Positions 17,573-26,118 of a stretch of DNA of 64,000 nt are shown here, in pieces; the stretch's first letter is position 1, and every line of letters starts with the position of its first letter. The stretch lies in NCBI GenBank assembly GCA_018660415.1, contig JABJKG010000002.1, positions 62,001-126,000 of the forward strand, written 5' to 3'. The notes beneath the pieces were generated by a model that had not been told where the DNA came from, ran no database searches, and worked only from the letters and a program-made list of their open reading frames with translations. The translations under genes were made by a program, and so were the position numbers. This stretch comes from a bacterium (GTDB taxonomy: Bacteria > Babelota > Babeliae > Babelales > UBA12409).

Positions 17573-18271
17573 TTATTTAATTTTGTAGTTTACTAAGAAA
17601 ATATATGGACTTGCGTTTGGGTATTCGGTTGCCCACTGTTCATACTTTTCTAACAATGTTGGAGTTTCATATGCTTTCAAGAAAGATGGCACAGTCACGT
17701 CTGGGTCATTCAAGCAAGCTTTAACAATCAGGGCATCTGAATTTGTTCCATCAGAGCAGGTTGTATTTTTTTGCAGATCAACCGTCAGGGAGGTTCCCTT
17801 ATTGTACTTACTCCACTCTAGAAACTTTTCATAGAGAGTGTCGGGACATTCTCTAGCCCAAAACACTGATTTTGGAAGTAAGACTCGTTCACCTCGCTTT
17901 TTCCATACTGTTCCATAATCTTTTAATGGAGCTTCAGGATTTTCGGTTTTCCAAGAGTAATAGTCTGTTAATACAAAACTTACTTCCAAGGCGATTCCAC
18001 CAAGGTATCCTTTTCCAAGCCTACGTAATAGGGGAGTAGAGGGGGAAGTGAGAGAATATCCTACAGTGGCGGCGGCGGTAGCCATTCCTGCAGTAAGACC
18101 TAGTTTACATTCATCTGATTTAGTTGGGTATTTGGTCATACTAGCGCCAAAGGCTGCAGTACCAGCAAAATATAAGAGTTTTTTCAGTGCTGGTGGCATA
18201 GGAGCAGGCGTAATGAAAGAGGGAATACTTAATGATAAAGCTACAAGTAATAATGATTTATTAAGTTGCAT
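17573..18271 (-). CDS. Exported/membrane protein, member 1 of a tandem paralog trio, with extra repeats
   Basis: 232 residues. A signal-like N-terminus (MQLNKSLLLVALSLSIPSF) and two hydrophobic segments are followed by a C-terminal region absent from the other two. That region carries three copies of a W-x(3)-[EC]-x-P motif: SWKTENPEAPLKDY, FWARECPDTLYEKF and QWATEYPNASPYIF. The repeats suggest a helical binding module. It is first in the three-gene unit. Function unknown. Confidence 0.72.
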   Translation of the reverse strand: MQLNKSLLLVALSLSIPSFITPAPMPPALKKLLYFAGTAAFGASMTKYPTKSDECKLGLTAGMATAAATVGYSLTSPSTPLLRRLGKGYLGGIALEVSFVLTDYYSWKTENPEAPLKDYGTVWKKRGERVLLPKSVFWARECPDTLYEKFLEWSKYNKGTSLTVDLQKNTTCSDGTNSDALIVKACLNDPDVTVPSFLKAYETPTLLEKYEQWATEYPNASPYIFLVNYKIK

Positions 18272-18458
18272 GTTGGTTTCCTTTGTTAGGGCTTATAGAA
18301 TGTAGGGAAAATGGAGATAAGAACGAAGGTAAACTGATCAAAAGGCTAAGAATGATGAGTAGCTTTATTAGCTGCATGTATGTCCTTATGATGATCAAAT
18401 CAACGTTGTTTAAACATATAGTAGATATAATAGTAGAGTTTTTATTGGAAAAAACAAG

Positions 18459-19220
18459 CTATAGAAATAATCGCAGGAAAAACGCGCTAAAAAGTGAAAA
18501 CAGGATGGAACCCCCAGCTAGGAATGGACCAAATGGGATTGGTTGAGACATGTTTTTATTTTTACTGATGAGTACAAAAAACAAGCCTATAATACTGCCA
18601 AGCACTGAGCCGATCATCAGTGAGAACCACATCCCACCAATACCGGTAAAGCTTCCAATCATGGCAAGAAGATCAAAGTCACCTTCACCCATGCCAAGTT
18701 TTCCTGTTAATAAATAAAATAATTTAGTAATACCAAACAGAATACCATAGCCTAATAACGCTCCGAGTATTGAGTTTAATACTGATATGGGTAGTAATCC
18801 CAAGAAGCTGAATAAAACTCCGATAGGGATCAATGCGATGGTTACCCATCGTGAAATTAACATGGTTTCAAGGTCGGTACGTATAGATATTATTAATGCT
18901 GCAAAAAAGATTCCATAGCCAAGCCAGTAATGCATTGGAATTTTATAGAACAATGCAATAAAAATGACTGCTGTTAATAGTTCTATGAATGGATATAACC
19001 ATGAGATAGGTTTTTTACAATGTCGACATTGTCCATGTAATACTGTCCATGATACGACTGGAATTAAATCAAACCATGCAATTGCCTTATGGCATTGAGG
19101 GCAACATGATCGGGTTGATTGGGGATGTTCAGGATGAACGAGGCGATAAGCCATACAGCTTAAAAAAGATCCTAAGCATAGAAATGCTACAACCAATATG
19201 ACAAGGGCTGCAACCATCAA
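18459..19220 (-). CDS. pilD: Prepilin peptidase / N-methyltransferase
   Basis: Cleaves and N-methylates type IV prepilins in the inner membrane. 253 residues with about eight helices. The N-terminal cytoplasmic loop has the tetracysteine zinc site CPQCH...CRHCKKPISWLYP. The two catalytic aspartates fall in SIRTDLETMLIS and GMGEGDFDLLAMIG; the second usually reads GDxK, here GDFD. It is the last gene of the rpsU-rbfA-pilD unit and acts on the pilin at 14991. Confidence 0.92.
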   Translation of the reverse strand: MMVAALVILVVAFLCLGSFLSCMAYRLVHPEHPQSTRSCCPQCHKAIAWFDLIPVVSWTVLHGQCRHCKKPISWLYPFIELLTAVIFIALFYKIPMHYWLGYGIFFAALIISIRTDLETMLISRWVTIALIPIGVLFSFLGLLPISVLNSILGALLGYGILFGITKLFYLLTGKLGMGEGDFDLLAMIGSFTGIGGMWFSLMIGSVLGSIIGLFFVLISKNKNMSQPIPFGPFLAGGSILFSLFSAFFLRLFL

Positions 19221-19221
19221 C

Positions 19222-19590
19222 TTAGTTATCCTCTGTTGTCTTGATTTTGTCTAATAGTGATTCGACTGTTTCTTGTTTTTCAAGTTGACTATCAAATACA
19301 AAAACAATCTGTGGAATACGACGAGAACGGATGCGTTGCGATAATGCTTTACGCAATGACGGCTTGAACAGTTTTAATTGTGGTAACTGTTCTTTAAAGA
19401 ACTCAATTCCCTTAGGAGAATAAAAGTAAACACTGCATAAACCTTTATCCGGAGAAAGAAGGACTTTATTGATAAAAAGAGACTGAAAAGCGGGATACTC
19501 TAAAGAAACATCTAAAAAAAGCGTTGAAATTTCTTTCAATAGCAACGCTTCTTTTTGTTTTCTTTTTATATCAGATACTGAAGAATGCAT
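19222..19590 (-). CDS. rbfA: Ribosome-binding factor A
   Basis: Cold-shock and 16S-processing factor that binds the 30S subunit. 122 residues with the family pattern: an N-terminal helix (IKRKQKEALLLKEISTLF), a central strand with VYFYSPKG, and the C-terminal R-x-R-x2-P-x-I-x-F-x-F-D segment (RIRSRRIPQIVFVFD). It lies 3 bases after rpsU and 1 base before pilD, so it is co-transcribed with both. Confidence 0.85.
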   Translation of the reverse strand: MHSSVSDIKRKQKEALLLKEISTLFLDVSLEYPAFQSLFINKVLLSPDKGLCSVYFYSPKGIEFFKEQLPQLKLFKPSLRKALSQRIRSRRIPQIVFVFDSQLEKQETVESLLDKIKTTEDN

Positions 19591-19593
19591 GAT

Positions 19594-19806
19594 TTATATT
19601 TGACCTTGAGAAGCCATACGGATCATGTTCTGTTTGATAGCACGGATAAGGCGCTTACGTCTTTTTTGTGTAGGAGGTTCGAAGTAAACACCACGTTTCA
19701 TATCACGGATAACGCCTTCACGTTCAATCTTTTTCTTTAATTGTTTGAGGGCACGATCAACATGGCTATGAACCACTACTTTTACGTTTGTTACTTTTGT
19801 ACTCAT
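19594..19806 (-). CDS. rpsU: 30S ribosomal protein bS21
   Basis: 70 residues, highly basic, with the bS21 pattern: VDRALKQLKKKIEREGVIRD followed by the RGVYFEPPTQKRRKR tail. It takes part in translation initiation at the 30S platform. First gene of a unit with rbfA and pilD; AAGGTG lies about 10 bases before the ATG, and a good sigma-70 promoter is at 19866-19894. Confidence 0.95.
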   Translation of the reverse strand: MSTKVTNVKVVVHSHVDRALKQLKKKIEREGVIRDMKRGVYFEPPTQKRRKRLIRAIKQNMIRMASQGQI

Positions 19807-19865
19807 TGGAAATCAACACCTTATCGAATATATGATTATCTAGATTATTTATACTAATTACAACA

Positions 19866-19894
19866 ATTATACCCAGTTACGCTACTTTTGTCCA
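19866..19894 (-). promoter_or_regulatory. Sigma-70-type promoter for rpsU-rbfA-pilD
   Basis: On the minus strand TGGACA (19894-19889) and TATAAT (19871-19866) are separated by exactly 17 bases, ahead of rpsU with a leader of roughly 50 bases. Confidence 0.75.
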
Positions 19895-19904
19895 GACTAA
19901 CCTA

Positions 19905-21440
19905 TTAGAAGGTGAATTCGAACGATCCTGCATAGGTGGTAGACCTGAAGGCACCTTTTCTCTTGTATGGGATCTGGGCACCGAAACCGAGGAGCATATT
20001 AGGTGAAATGTCGTAGTTAAAGCCTATATTGAACACTTGGACTGAAAATCCACTCACACAATCAAGCTGACCAGGCATAAACAGAGCCAATTGGGCTGCA
20101 GTATAGGTGGTAGCGTTACAGCTAGATGAGTCTTGGGCCAAGGAGAAAGTATCCTTTTGGTGGCTCATATAGCGATATTGGAAGTAGAATGACAATGAGT
20201 CGAGTGGTGAGTCAGATCCAGCAAGGAAGTGATAACTATTAAATCCGATGCTGCAGTCATAGTTGCTACCAGGTTTACGACATATATCCACCTGACATGG
20301 GAAGATTCCTGATTGGTACAGATCGCTTGGAACAGCTCGTTTATACTTTTTCGAGTTAAATGCGGTATAACCAGCGGCAAACGAGAAGTTGACCGTTTCA
20401 TAGAAATCTAGAGATAGGCCGCCACGAACATACCAGGAATTATGACCGTTATTACCAGCTGGAATGGCAAATGCTACATTAGGCGCTGTTGACTTAGCAA
20501 CGTTCAAACTACCACCAATGACAAACATTGGTATAAAGAGGAACTTTGGCCACTCGCCAGCATGGGCCTTTTTATTCATTTGGAATGGATGACGCCAGAA
20601 TAGCTCGCCATACAGATCTTCCATGTCGGTCTTACGATATGGACAAATATCAAGATCAATAGCATGGGCAATGTTTTTCAGCTGTGACATCACATTATTA
20701 GTTATGGCTTGAGTCACACCTTGCCAACTAGTACTAGATACATTAGTAGTTGCACCGTCAATGTACTTAGGTGCAAGAGGGTTATAGGCAGTTGCGCCTG
20801 AAGTTTGGTCAACAAATGTTGGACAGAATGAAATATTGGATATCCCTGATTTGACAGAGAAGCCAAACCCGCCACAGACAACACTTTCAAGTACAAACCG
20901 AACACCACGCTTGTTGTATCGTCCTTCAACATTAAAGTAGCCTAAGGTCTTTTGGAGTAATGTTTGTGATTGTTGAGTTTCTAAAAGGTTGCCAATTGAG
21001 CTAACTTCAGAAGGAACAGCAGAAGATGCACCAAAAACTAAACCAATTTCGGTATTAAGGTTATTACCAATGGTAGTCAATATTGGAACAGAGCATGGGA
21101 GTGAGTTGGTATTTGCTGTGTCATTGAGTAATGCGAGCATGTTCCATTGGCCTTGAAGGTCACCCAATTCTGCTTTTTCTCCACAGGTATTACGACCGCA
21201 ACGTGAACGTTGATAAAATGGCGTTATGGTAACACCCATATGGCTTGGTTTTTGGGTTTTATGCTTCGACTTTATATATTCATTTTCATTAATACCTAAA
21301 AGGGCGTACGGGTATTGGGTAGTATAGACAGGGAGTGGGTCATTGTTGTTTAAAGTAGTTACATCAGTACCGGAGAGACTATGAGTGGATGCTAGCAATA
21401 CTACTAAACATATTTTGTAGAAAGAGCTCCATTTTTTCAT
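19905..21440 (-). CDS. Cysteine-rich outer-membrane beta-barrel protein
   Basis: 511 residues with a signal peptide (cleavage near SLSGT). The C-terminus ends AGSFEFTF, the terminal-Phe beta-signal recognised by BamA, and the last 200 residues alternate polar and hydrophobic residues as barrel strands do. The mature protein has about 11 cysteines, unusual for a barrel and reminiscent of disulfide-linked chlamydial MOMP. The start at 21440 is supported by AAGGA six bases upstream; the codon at 21455 has no such site. It probably acts as a major porin-like surface protein. Confidence 0.8.
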   Translation of the reverse strand: MKKWSSFYKICLVVLLASTHSLSGTDVTTLNNNDPLPVYTTQYPYALLGINENEYIKSKHKTQKPSHMGVTITPFYQRSRCGRNTCGEKAELGDLQGQWNMLALLNDTANTNSLPCSVPILTTIGNNLNTEIGLVFGASSAVPSEVSSIGNLLETQQSQTLLQKTLGYFNVEGRYNKRGVRFVLESVVCGGFGFSVKSGISNISFCPTFVDQTSGATAYNPLAPKYIDGATTNVSSTSWQGVTQAITNNVMSQLKNIAHAIDLDICPYRKTDMEDLYGELFWRHPFQMNKKAHAGEWPKFLFIPMFVIGGSLNVAKSTAPNVAFAIPAGNNGHNSWYVRGGLSLDFYETVNFSFAAGYTAFNSKKYKRAVPSDLYQSGIFPCQVDICRKPGSNYDCSIGFNSYHFLAGSDSPLDSLSFYFQYRYMSHQKDTFSLAQDSSSCNATTYTAAQLALFMPGQLDCVSGFSVQVFNIGFNYDISPNMLLGFGAQIPYKRKGAFRSTTYAGSFEFTF

Positions 21441-21607
21441 TACTGTCCTTTGCAAGGCTCTGCCTTTCTATTCAAAAGTTTCCATTATCGATACCTTATA
21501 ATATCAATTTCATCACGTCAATGACTGTGCAAACTTTTAGTGATTACTCTTTTGCTTTTTGTTATACTGTACCTACAAAATATATTTTTTTCAAAGGTTG
21601 ATTAATT

Positions 21608-21850
21608 ATGGCTCTTTCTCTCTACTACCAAGCACAAATACCTAAACAATTTGGGTGGTACATTACCGCCATTTTACGAAGCTACGATAATCTTGCTTTC
21701 GATCGTACTATTGATGTTCCTAATAATATTTTCGAATTCTTTGTTGCTCCTGATAAGGAAGAAGAATTTTTAGCTTTCATGCAATTGATGAAAAAAAAAG
21801 GGGCAGCCCTTAATATTCAAAAGCTGCCCAATCGATTCTTAGATAATTAA
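21608..21850 (+). CDS. Small DUF4911-like protein
   Basis: 80 residues, soluble. The order of elements (a strand, RSYDNLAFDRTID, a second strand FFVAPDKEEEFLAFM, and a short C-terminal strand) resembles the DUF4911 family of small ferredoxin-like-fold proteins, but this was matched by eye only. It is isolated between two minus-strand genes. Function unknown. Confidence 0.6.
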   Translation: MALSLYYQAQIPKQFGWYITAILRSYDNLAFDRTIDVPNNIFEFFVAPDKEEEFLAFMQLMKKKGAALNIQKLPNRFLDN

Positions 21851-21875
21851 AAACTTTCAGGTGATGTTTTTTTCA

Positions 21876-22847
21876 TCATACTGCTGATGCTGTTTCTTCT
21901 AATAAGAGTGCATCTCTTTCCATTTGTTCTGCAAGTAGTTGTAGGTAGGCGCTTCGTTCGCGATGGGGTGGATGCATGGTGAGCAACTTGTATAACATGG
22001 GAAAAGTTTGGAGTACAGCTCCATTCACGCTTTCTAATTTATCAAGATTTTCAAAAAATTTGGACATAGCTCGAGTATGGTCTACGCCTAATATTTGACA
22101 AGACTCTAAGTCAGCCCGTTTTTCAGCTCTTACCATATAAAGTGCTGTAAGGATCCATGACCAAGATGCTATTGCCAACCCCTGGGGTATTCTTGGAAGT
22201 TCTCCTTTAAAGTAAAGGTTGGCCAGTATGCCAATAGTAGGAGTTCCCAAAAGAATTAAGCTGCCTATTAAAGCATCATGGTTGGCCAGGTGCCTTCCTT
22301 CGTGTCCAATCATGCCTTCAATGACGCGCAGTTCATACTTTTCTTGTACTTGCTCTTCTGTAAAACCTTGTTCTTCATTTGCAATAATTGAAAACCCCTG
22401 AGTATCATTCATAATGTTTGTTTCATAAATCATCCATCTTTGCACACCGTTGTATTTGAATGTGCAACCAGCAGCCATTATCATGCCCGGCATATCAAAT
22501 GGATAACACCTAACTGATTGTGGGTTTTTTACTTTCACTCGTTTTAAGATTGCCCTAACTTTAGTGCTCATTAATGAGTGATCTTTTTTTAGAATGGTTA
22601 GATCTGATCGCGGAACATTCAAAGCATCCTCTGGTTTAAGAGATGGTTCCAAGAGATCAAACCGTTGTTTGTCTTTTATCGAAGGAATATGTGATCCAAA
22701 CATAGAAACCTTCAATAGGGCTGGTGCTGAAAAAGCAAGAGTTGTTCCAAGCGCCATATTGATGCCATCTATGACTGAAATGGCATTAATATTGGCAGTG
22801 CTCACTGTTATCGTCAAAAAAATTAGTAGTTTTCTAGTGTGTGCCAT
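21876..22847 (-). CDS. Exported M48-like metallopeptidase
   Basis: 323 residues. An N-terminal signal-like segment is followed by two or three hydrophobic stretches. The zinc site is H182-E-G-R-H186 in MIGHEGRHLANHD, with the third ligand probably Glu242 in AEKRAD (ExxxD pattern), which together define the M48/Ste24-HtpX type gluzincins. C-terminal MHPPHRERSAYL is typical of the M48 end region. It probably degrades or trims envelope proteins. The start codon lies 3 bases beyond one arm of a 17-bp inverted repeat (22851-22911). Confidence 0.82.
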   Translation of the reverse strand: MAHTRKLLIFLTITVSTANINAISVIDGINMALGTTLAFSAPALLKVSMFGSHIPSIKDKQRFDLLEPSLKPEDALNVPRSDLTILKKDHSLMSTKVRAILKRVKVKNPQSVRCYPFDMPGMIMAAGCTFKYNGVQRWMIYETNIMNDTQGFSIIANEEQGFTEEQVQEKYELRVIEGMIGHEGRHLANHDALIGSLILLGTPTIGILANLYFKGELPRIPQGLAIASWSWILTALYMVRAEKRADLESCQILGVDHTRAMSKFFENLDKLESVNGAVLQTFPMLYKLLTMHPPHRERSAYLQLLAEQMERDALLLEETASAV

Positions 22848-22850
22848 TTT

Positions 22851-22911
22851 TTAGCTTTCATCATTTTATAAATTAATTTTTGTTATATTTCTACAAAATG
22901 ATGAAAGCTAA
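22851..22911. repeat. Perfect 17-bp inverted repeat before the M48-like gene
   Basis: TTAGCTTTCATCATTTT (22851-22867) is exactly complementary in reverse to 22895-22911, with a 27-base AT-rich spacer. In the minus-strand RNA the stem would end 3 bases before the peptidase start codon. No T-run follows on that strand, so a terminator is unlikely; it may be an operator, a translational switch or a miniature-element remnant. Confidence 0.75.
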
Positions 22912-22922
22912 TAGTAACTTTT

Positions 22923-24134
22923 TTAGAACAATCCCATTGTTTGTTCATAGATACCAGCAAATGCTGAGAATAATATAATGATTGCTGTTAAGAACCCGAT
23001 ATAAGTGATAGCACTCTTATTGTATTTACTCTGTAGTAATGCACCCATGGTCAATATATAAGCGATAATAATTGATGCTGCAACGAACGGGAAAATTAAT
23101 CCAAAGTTTGGTTTTGGCAGGTGACATAAAATGATTGGAACCCCAACAATTAAGACACTGGTACGAGAGTTGATAACATTTTGTTTTACTAATGATTGAA
23201 TCCATGATGACTTCATGTTTTTCAATAAAGAAAATGTTAAACTACCTGAACTCCAGATCATGGAGTGTAAAACACCACTAATCGCAGAAACAATAGCGAT
23301 ATTAATGAATGGTAAAACCCAGGTGCCAAAGCGTAACACTTGTGCAAGTGCTTCGGTTATTGGAAGGTCTGGACGTGTAAATATTTCAGATGGGATTGCA
23401 AGGATGATGGATCCTACAAACAAAATATAGAGTAGTCCTACAATTGATATTGCGTATGCAAGTGCTTTAGGAATATTCTTTGATGCATTTTGCACGATTG
23501 GAAAGAGTGATGCTGCAGATTCAAAACCAAACAGCCCAAAAATAAATACCTGCATCGCTTGTAAAACTCCCCAGCTACCGTGTGGTGCGAATGGGAACAA
23601 ATTATTAATATCAGCATGGAATAAACAAATAATGGTTGTAGCCGATAGTGCCAATACGGTCATGGTGATAATTATATACTGGACCATCTTAGAGATCATA
23701 ACACCCAATAGGTTCAGGCCTGTAAGTATTACCAATAATGCTAGCCCAAGACCCCATGGGGTTCCAAAATGGAGAAGCTGATGAGCATATCCGCCAGCGA
23801 TATCTCCTAGGATGCCGCCCATAGCGATGACTAATCCAAAGATATATAATCCTGCGGCCACCAGACCCATGCCGTGACCGGCCCATGATTTAACATACGC
23901 ATAAAATGAACCCTCAGCTGCGACAATGGATGCTACGCGAGCAATCGACATTGCCATAAACCAAACTGCCACCACCACAAACAACATGCTTACAAAGGCA
24001 GCAGGGCCGGCCATTGTAGAAAGTTGAACAGGTGTTCCAAAAATACCAGCGCCCATCATACAGTTCATACTGATGATTGTTGCTGTAAACAGACCAATTT
24101 TCTGGATCGGATCTGAGGATTGTTGGGTAGACAT
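22923..24134 (-). CDS. APC-superfamily amino acid permease
   Basis: 403 residues with about 12 membrane helices. The first helix has the APC signature GLFTATIISMNCMMGAGIFG, with an unwound Gly-rich ligand site, and helix 6 has FIFGLFGFESAASLFP. It probably imports an amino acid by ion symport or exchange; the substrate cannot be read. It lies 44 bases after gltX on the same strand. Importing amino acids fits an organism lacking biosynthesis. Confidence 0.88.
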   Translation of the reverse strand: MSTQQSSDPIQKIGLFTATIISMNCMMGAGIFGTPVQLSTMAGPAAFVSMLFVVVAVWFMAMSIARVASIVAAEGSFYAYVKSWAGHGMGLVAAGLYIFGLVIAMGGILGDIAGGYAHQLLHFGTPWGLGLALLVILTGLNLLGVMISKMVQYIIITMTVLALSATTIICLFHADINNLFPFAPHGSWGVLQAMQVFIFGLFGFESAASLFPIVQNASKNIPKALAYAISIVGLLYILFVGSIILAIPSEIFTRPDLPITEALAQVLRFGTWVLPFINIAIVSAISGVLHSMIWSSGSLTFSLLKNMKSSWIQSLVKQNVINSRTSVLIVGVPIILCHLPKPNFGLIFPFVAASIIIAYILTMGALLQSKYNKSAITYIGFLTAIIILFSAFAGIYEQTMGLF

Positions 24135-24178
24135 AGGGTTTCCTTCTTGTTATGAGATTAGAAAAAATATTTTTTTAA

Positions 24179-25636
24179 TTACGCAAAAAAAGCTTGGAAG
24201 CGTGAAAGCGCTTCAGATGAACCAAGGATTGAAATAACTGAACCGATGTGCGGCCCTTGTGGGCTACCAGTTAAAATCATTCGGATGATAGGCATCATGT
24301 CCGAAAGTTTAATTGATTGTTTTTTACTTTCAGCTTTAACGGTTTGCAAGAAATTTTCTGGATCTTTTAAGCTACCAAGGTTGCTGACTAAGATCTTGGA
24401 AATTTCTTCCAATGGTGCATTCGGCTTGACTGAGCTGACTTGTTCGGATGTTACGACCGGCTTGGTAAAGAAAAACTGTACAGCAGGAACGATATCATTC
24501 AAGGTAACAAGGTCGCTTTGAACAATCTCTACCAACTTAAGGAGTTCGTCCTTATCGCGCCGAGAAGCATCATCATAGTTTTTTTCCAGGGATGGCATGC
24601 AACGTTCAAGTAGTTGTTCTGGAGAAAGTGAGGCAATCCATTTATGGTTGACCCATCGTAGTTTTTCCACATCATACTTAATCTGACTGGTGGACGAAAT
24701 ATGATCGAACTTATATGCAGCAATGATTTCATCCATGGACATAATCTCTTTTTGAAATGAGCCGCCAATGATGCTGAGATAATTTATAATTGCTTCATGC
24801 ATAAATCCAGCATCGCGGAGATCTTTTAATGAGAATCCAAAATCTCTCTTAGATAGTTTTTTACCGTCAAGGTTGCACAAGATTGGCATATGCCAGAATG
24901 TGGGAACATCTGCGCCAAATGCATGATATAAAATAACTTGGTTAACTGTATTAGATATGTGATCATCGCCTCTAAATACATAATTCATCTGCATAGCAAT
25001 ATCATCGACACAGTTGGCAAAGATAAATGTAAAGCTGCCATCTTGGCGAGTGACCGGAAAATCAGAAAAATGAGTGAGATCGAATGTCATCTTTCCATGA
25101 CCAAGGTCATTAAAGGTTATTTTCTGATCATGATCGATAGCAAAGCGCCAAATAAATGGGGTATCACTATCAAGGTTGGCCTTAATGTTATCCTCAGATA
25201 ATTTTAAGCAAGCCTGATCATATCGTGGTGGCTGCTTAAGAGTAATTTGTCGCTGACGCTTGGTATCCAACTCGGCAGCGGTACAAAAACACCGATATAC
25301 CGATTTTTTAGCAATCAACTCATTTAGCTGTGTTTGATAAAGATCAGTACGTTTTGATTGAAAGTAGGGTGCATATGGGCCGCCCTTGATTGGTCCTTCA
25401 TCATAATTAAGGTTCAACCATTCCATATCTTGTATAATTTGGTGACCTTCAGGATCAAAGTCTCGTTGAGGATCAGTATCCTCAATACGGAGGACAAAGG
25501 CACCATTCTTTTGTCGTGCAAAAAGAAAGTTCATCAAGGCCGTTCTAATGTTTCCTAGATGCATGATCCCTGTTGGTGATGGTGCGAATCGCACACGAAT
25601 AGGGCTTTCTTTGGTAATTTTATTATTTTCTTGCAC
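24179..25636 (-). CDS. gltX: Glutamyl-tRNA synthetase
   Basis: Charges tRNA-Glu (and possibly tRNA-Gln, if an amidotransferase exists elsewhere). 485 residues, usual length. Class I motifs: RFAPSPTGIMHLGN (HIGH variant HLGN) near the N-terminus and DGKKLSKRD (KMSKS equivalent). NYVFRGDDHISNT is the usual active-site segment. The anticodon-binding C-terminal domain is present. A 10-bp inverted repeat lies just upstream at 25650-25681. Confidence 0.96.
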   Translation of the reverse strand: MQENNKITKESPIRVRFAPSPTGIMHLGNIRTALMNFLFARQKNGAFVLRIEDTDPQRDFDPEGHQIIQDMEWLNLNYDEGPIKGGPYAPYFQSKRTDLYQTQLNELIAKKSVYRCFCTAAELDTKRQRQITLKQPPRYDQACLKLSEDNIKANLDSDTPFIWRFAIDHDQKITFNDLGHGKMTFDLTHFSDFPVTRQDGSFTFIFANCVDDIAMQMNYVFRGDDHISNTVNQVILYHAFGADVPTFWHMPILCNLDGKKLSKRDFGFSLKDLRDAGFMHEAIINYLSIIGGSFQKEIMSMDEIIAAYKFDHISSTSQIKYDVEKLRWVNHKWIASLSPEQLLERCMPSLEKNYDDASRRDKDELLKLVEIVQSDLVTLNDIVPAVQFFFTKPVVTSEQVSSVKPNAPLEEISKILVSNLGSLKDPENFLQTVKAESKKQSIKLSDMMPIIRMILTGSPQGPHIGSVISILGSSEALSRFQAFFA

Positions 25637-25649
25637 AAGTCGTCCTCAG

Positions 25650-25681
25650 CACTATACATTTTAAGCGATTTATGTATAGTG
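25650..25681. promoter_or_regulatory. 10-bp perfect inverted repeat in the divergent gltX promoter region
   Basis: CACTATACAT (25650-25659) and ATGTATAGTG (25672-25681) flank a 12-base centre. Each arm contains a TATAGT-type -10 hexamer pointing outwards, toward gltX on one side and the small gene at 25741 on the other. It may be a pair of divergent promoters or an operator for both. Confidence 0.5.
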
Positions 25682-25740
25682 TAGCGCAAGAAACAAAAGT
25701 CGCCAAGCATTGATTCTTTTTAAAAAAGGAGAGAACTAAA

Positions 25741-26019
25741 ATGAAGCAGAGTGTCCAAATTGTGCTATCCATCTCGCTAGAAGATTCTAGTTTGAAAGAT
25801 TTTATCCAAAAAAGTGCCGGAACGTCTGGTATTGAGGGGATGGCATTCATTGGAGATCCACAAAATATTCAAATTGTTGCCAATGGAGCATCAGATGCTG
25901 TGGATAAGTTTATTGACTTACTTTATATAGGAGCCGGCAGCATGAAGCCGGAATCGCTTTCAGTTGAACCTTATTTGCAGGTTAAAGATTTTAGGGGAAT
26001 ATTTCGAGTGATTGAATAA
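25741..26019 (+). CDS. Acylphosphatase-fold-like small protein, catalytic motif absent
   Basis: 92 residues. The C-terminal two thirds follow the acylphosphatase pattern: IEGMAFIGDPQNIQIVANG, a helix (AVDKFIDLLY), a G-x-G turn and a final strand ending RGIFRVIE. The usual GxVQGVxFR loop with its catalytic arginine is replaced by LEDSSLKDFIQKSA, so acylphosphatase activity is unlikely. AAAGGAGAG at 25727-25735 gives a strong start. It may be a ligand-binding or structural relative. Confidence 0.6.
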   Translation: MKQSVQIVLSISLEDSSLKDFIQKSAGTSGIEGMAFIGDPQNIQIVANGASDAVDKFIDLLYIGAGSMKPESLSVEPYLQVKDFRGIFRVIE

Positions 26020-26118
26020 GGGCTCATCTTTTGCCATAAATATGGATAATAGTAGAGAATCGCTTTTTTGATATACTTAAATTGGATGTCATATAAGTAG
26101 TTTTTTAACATCGAGTAG

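Noticed and set aside
22851-22911. Rho-independent terminator for the APC permease gene
   Set aside because: The stem is long enough, but no T-run follows on the minus strand and the loop is 27 bases.
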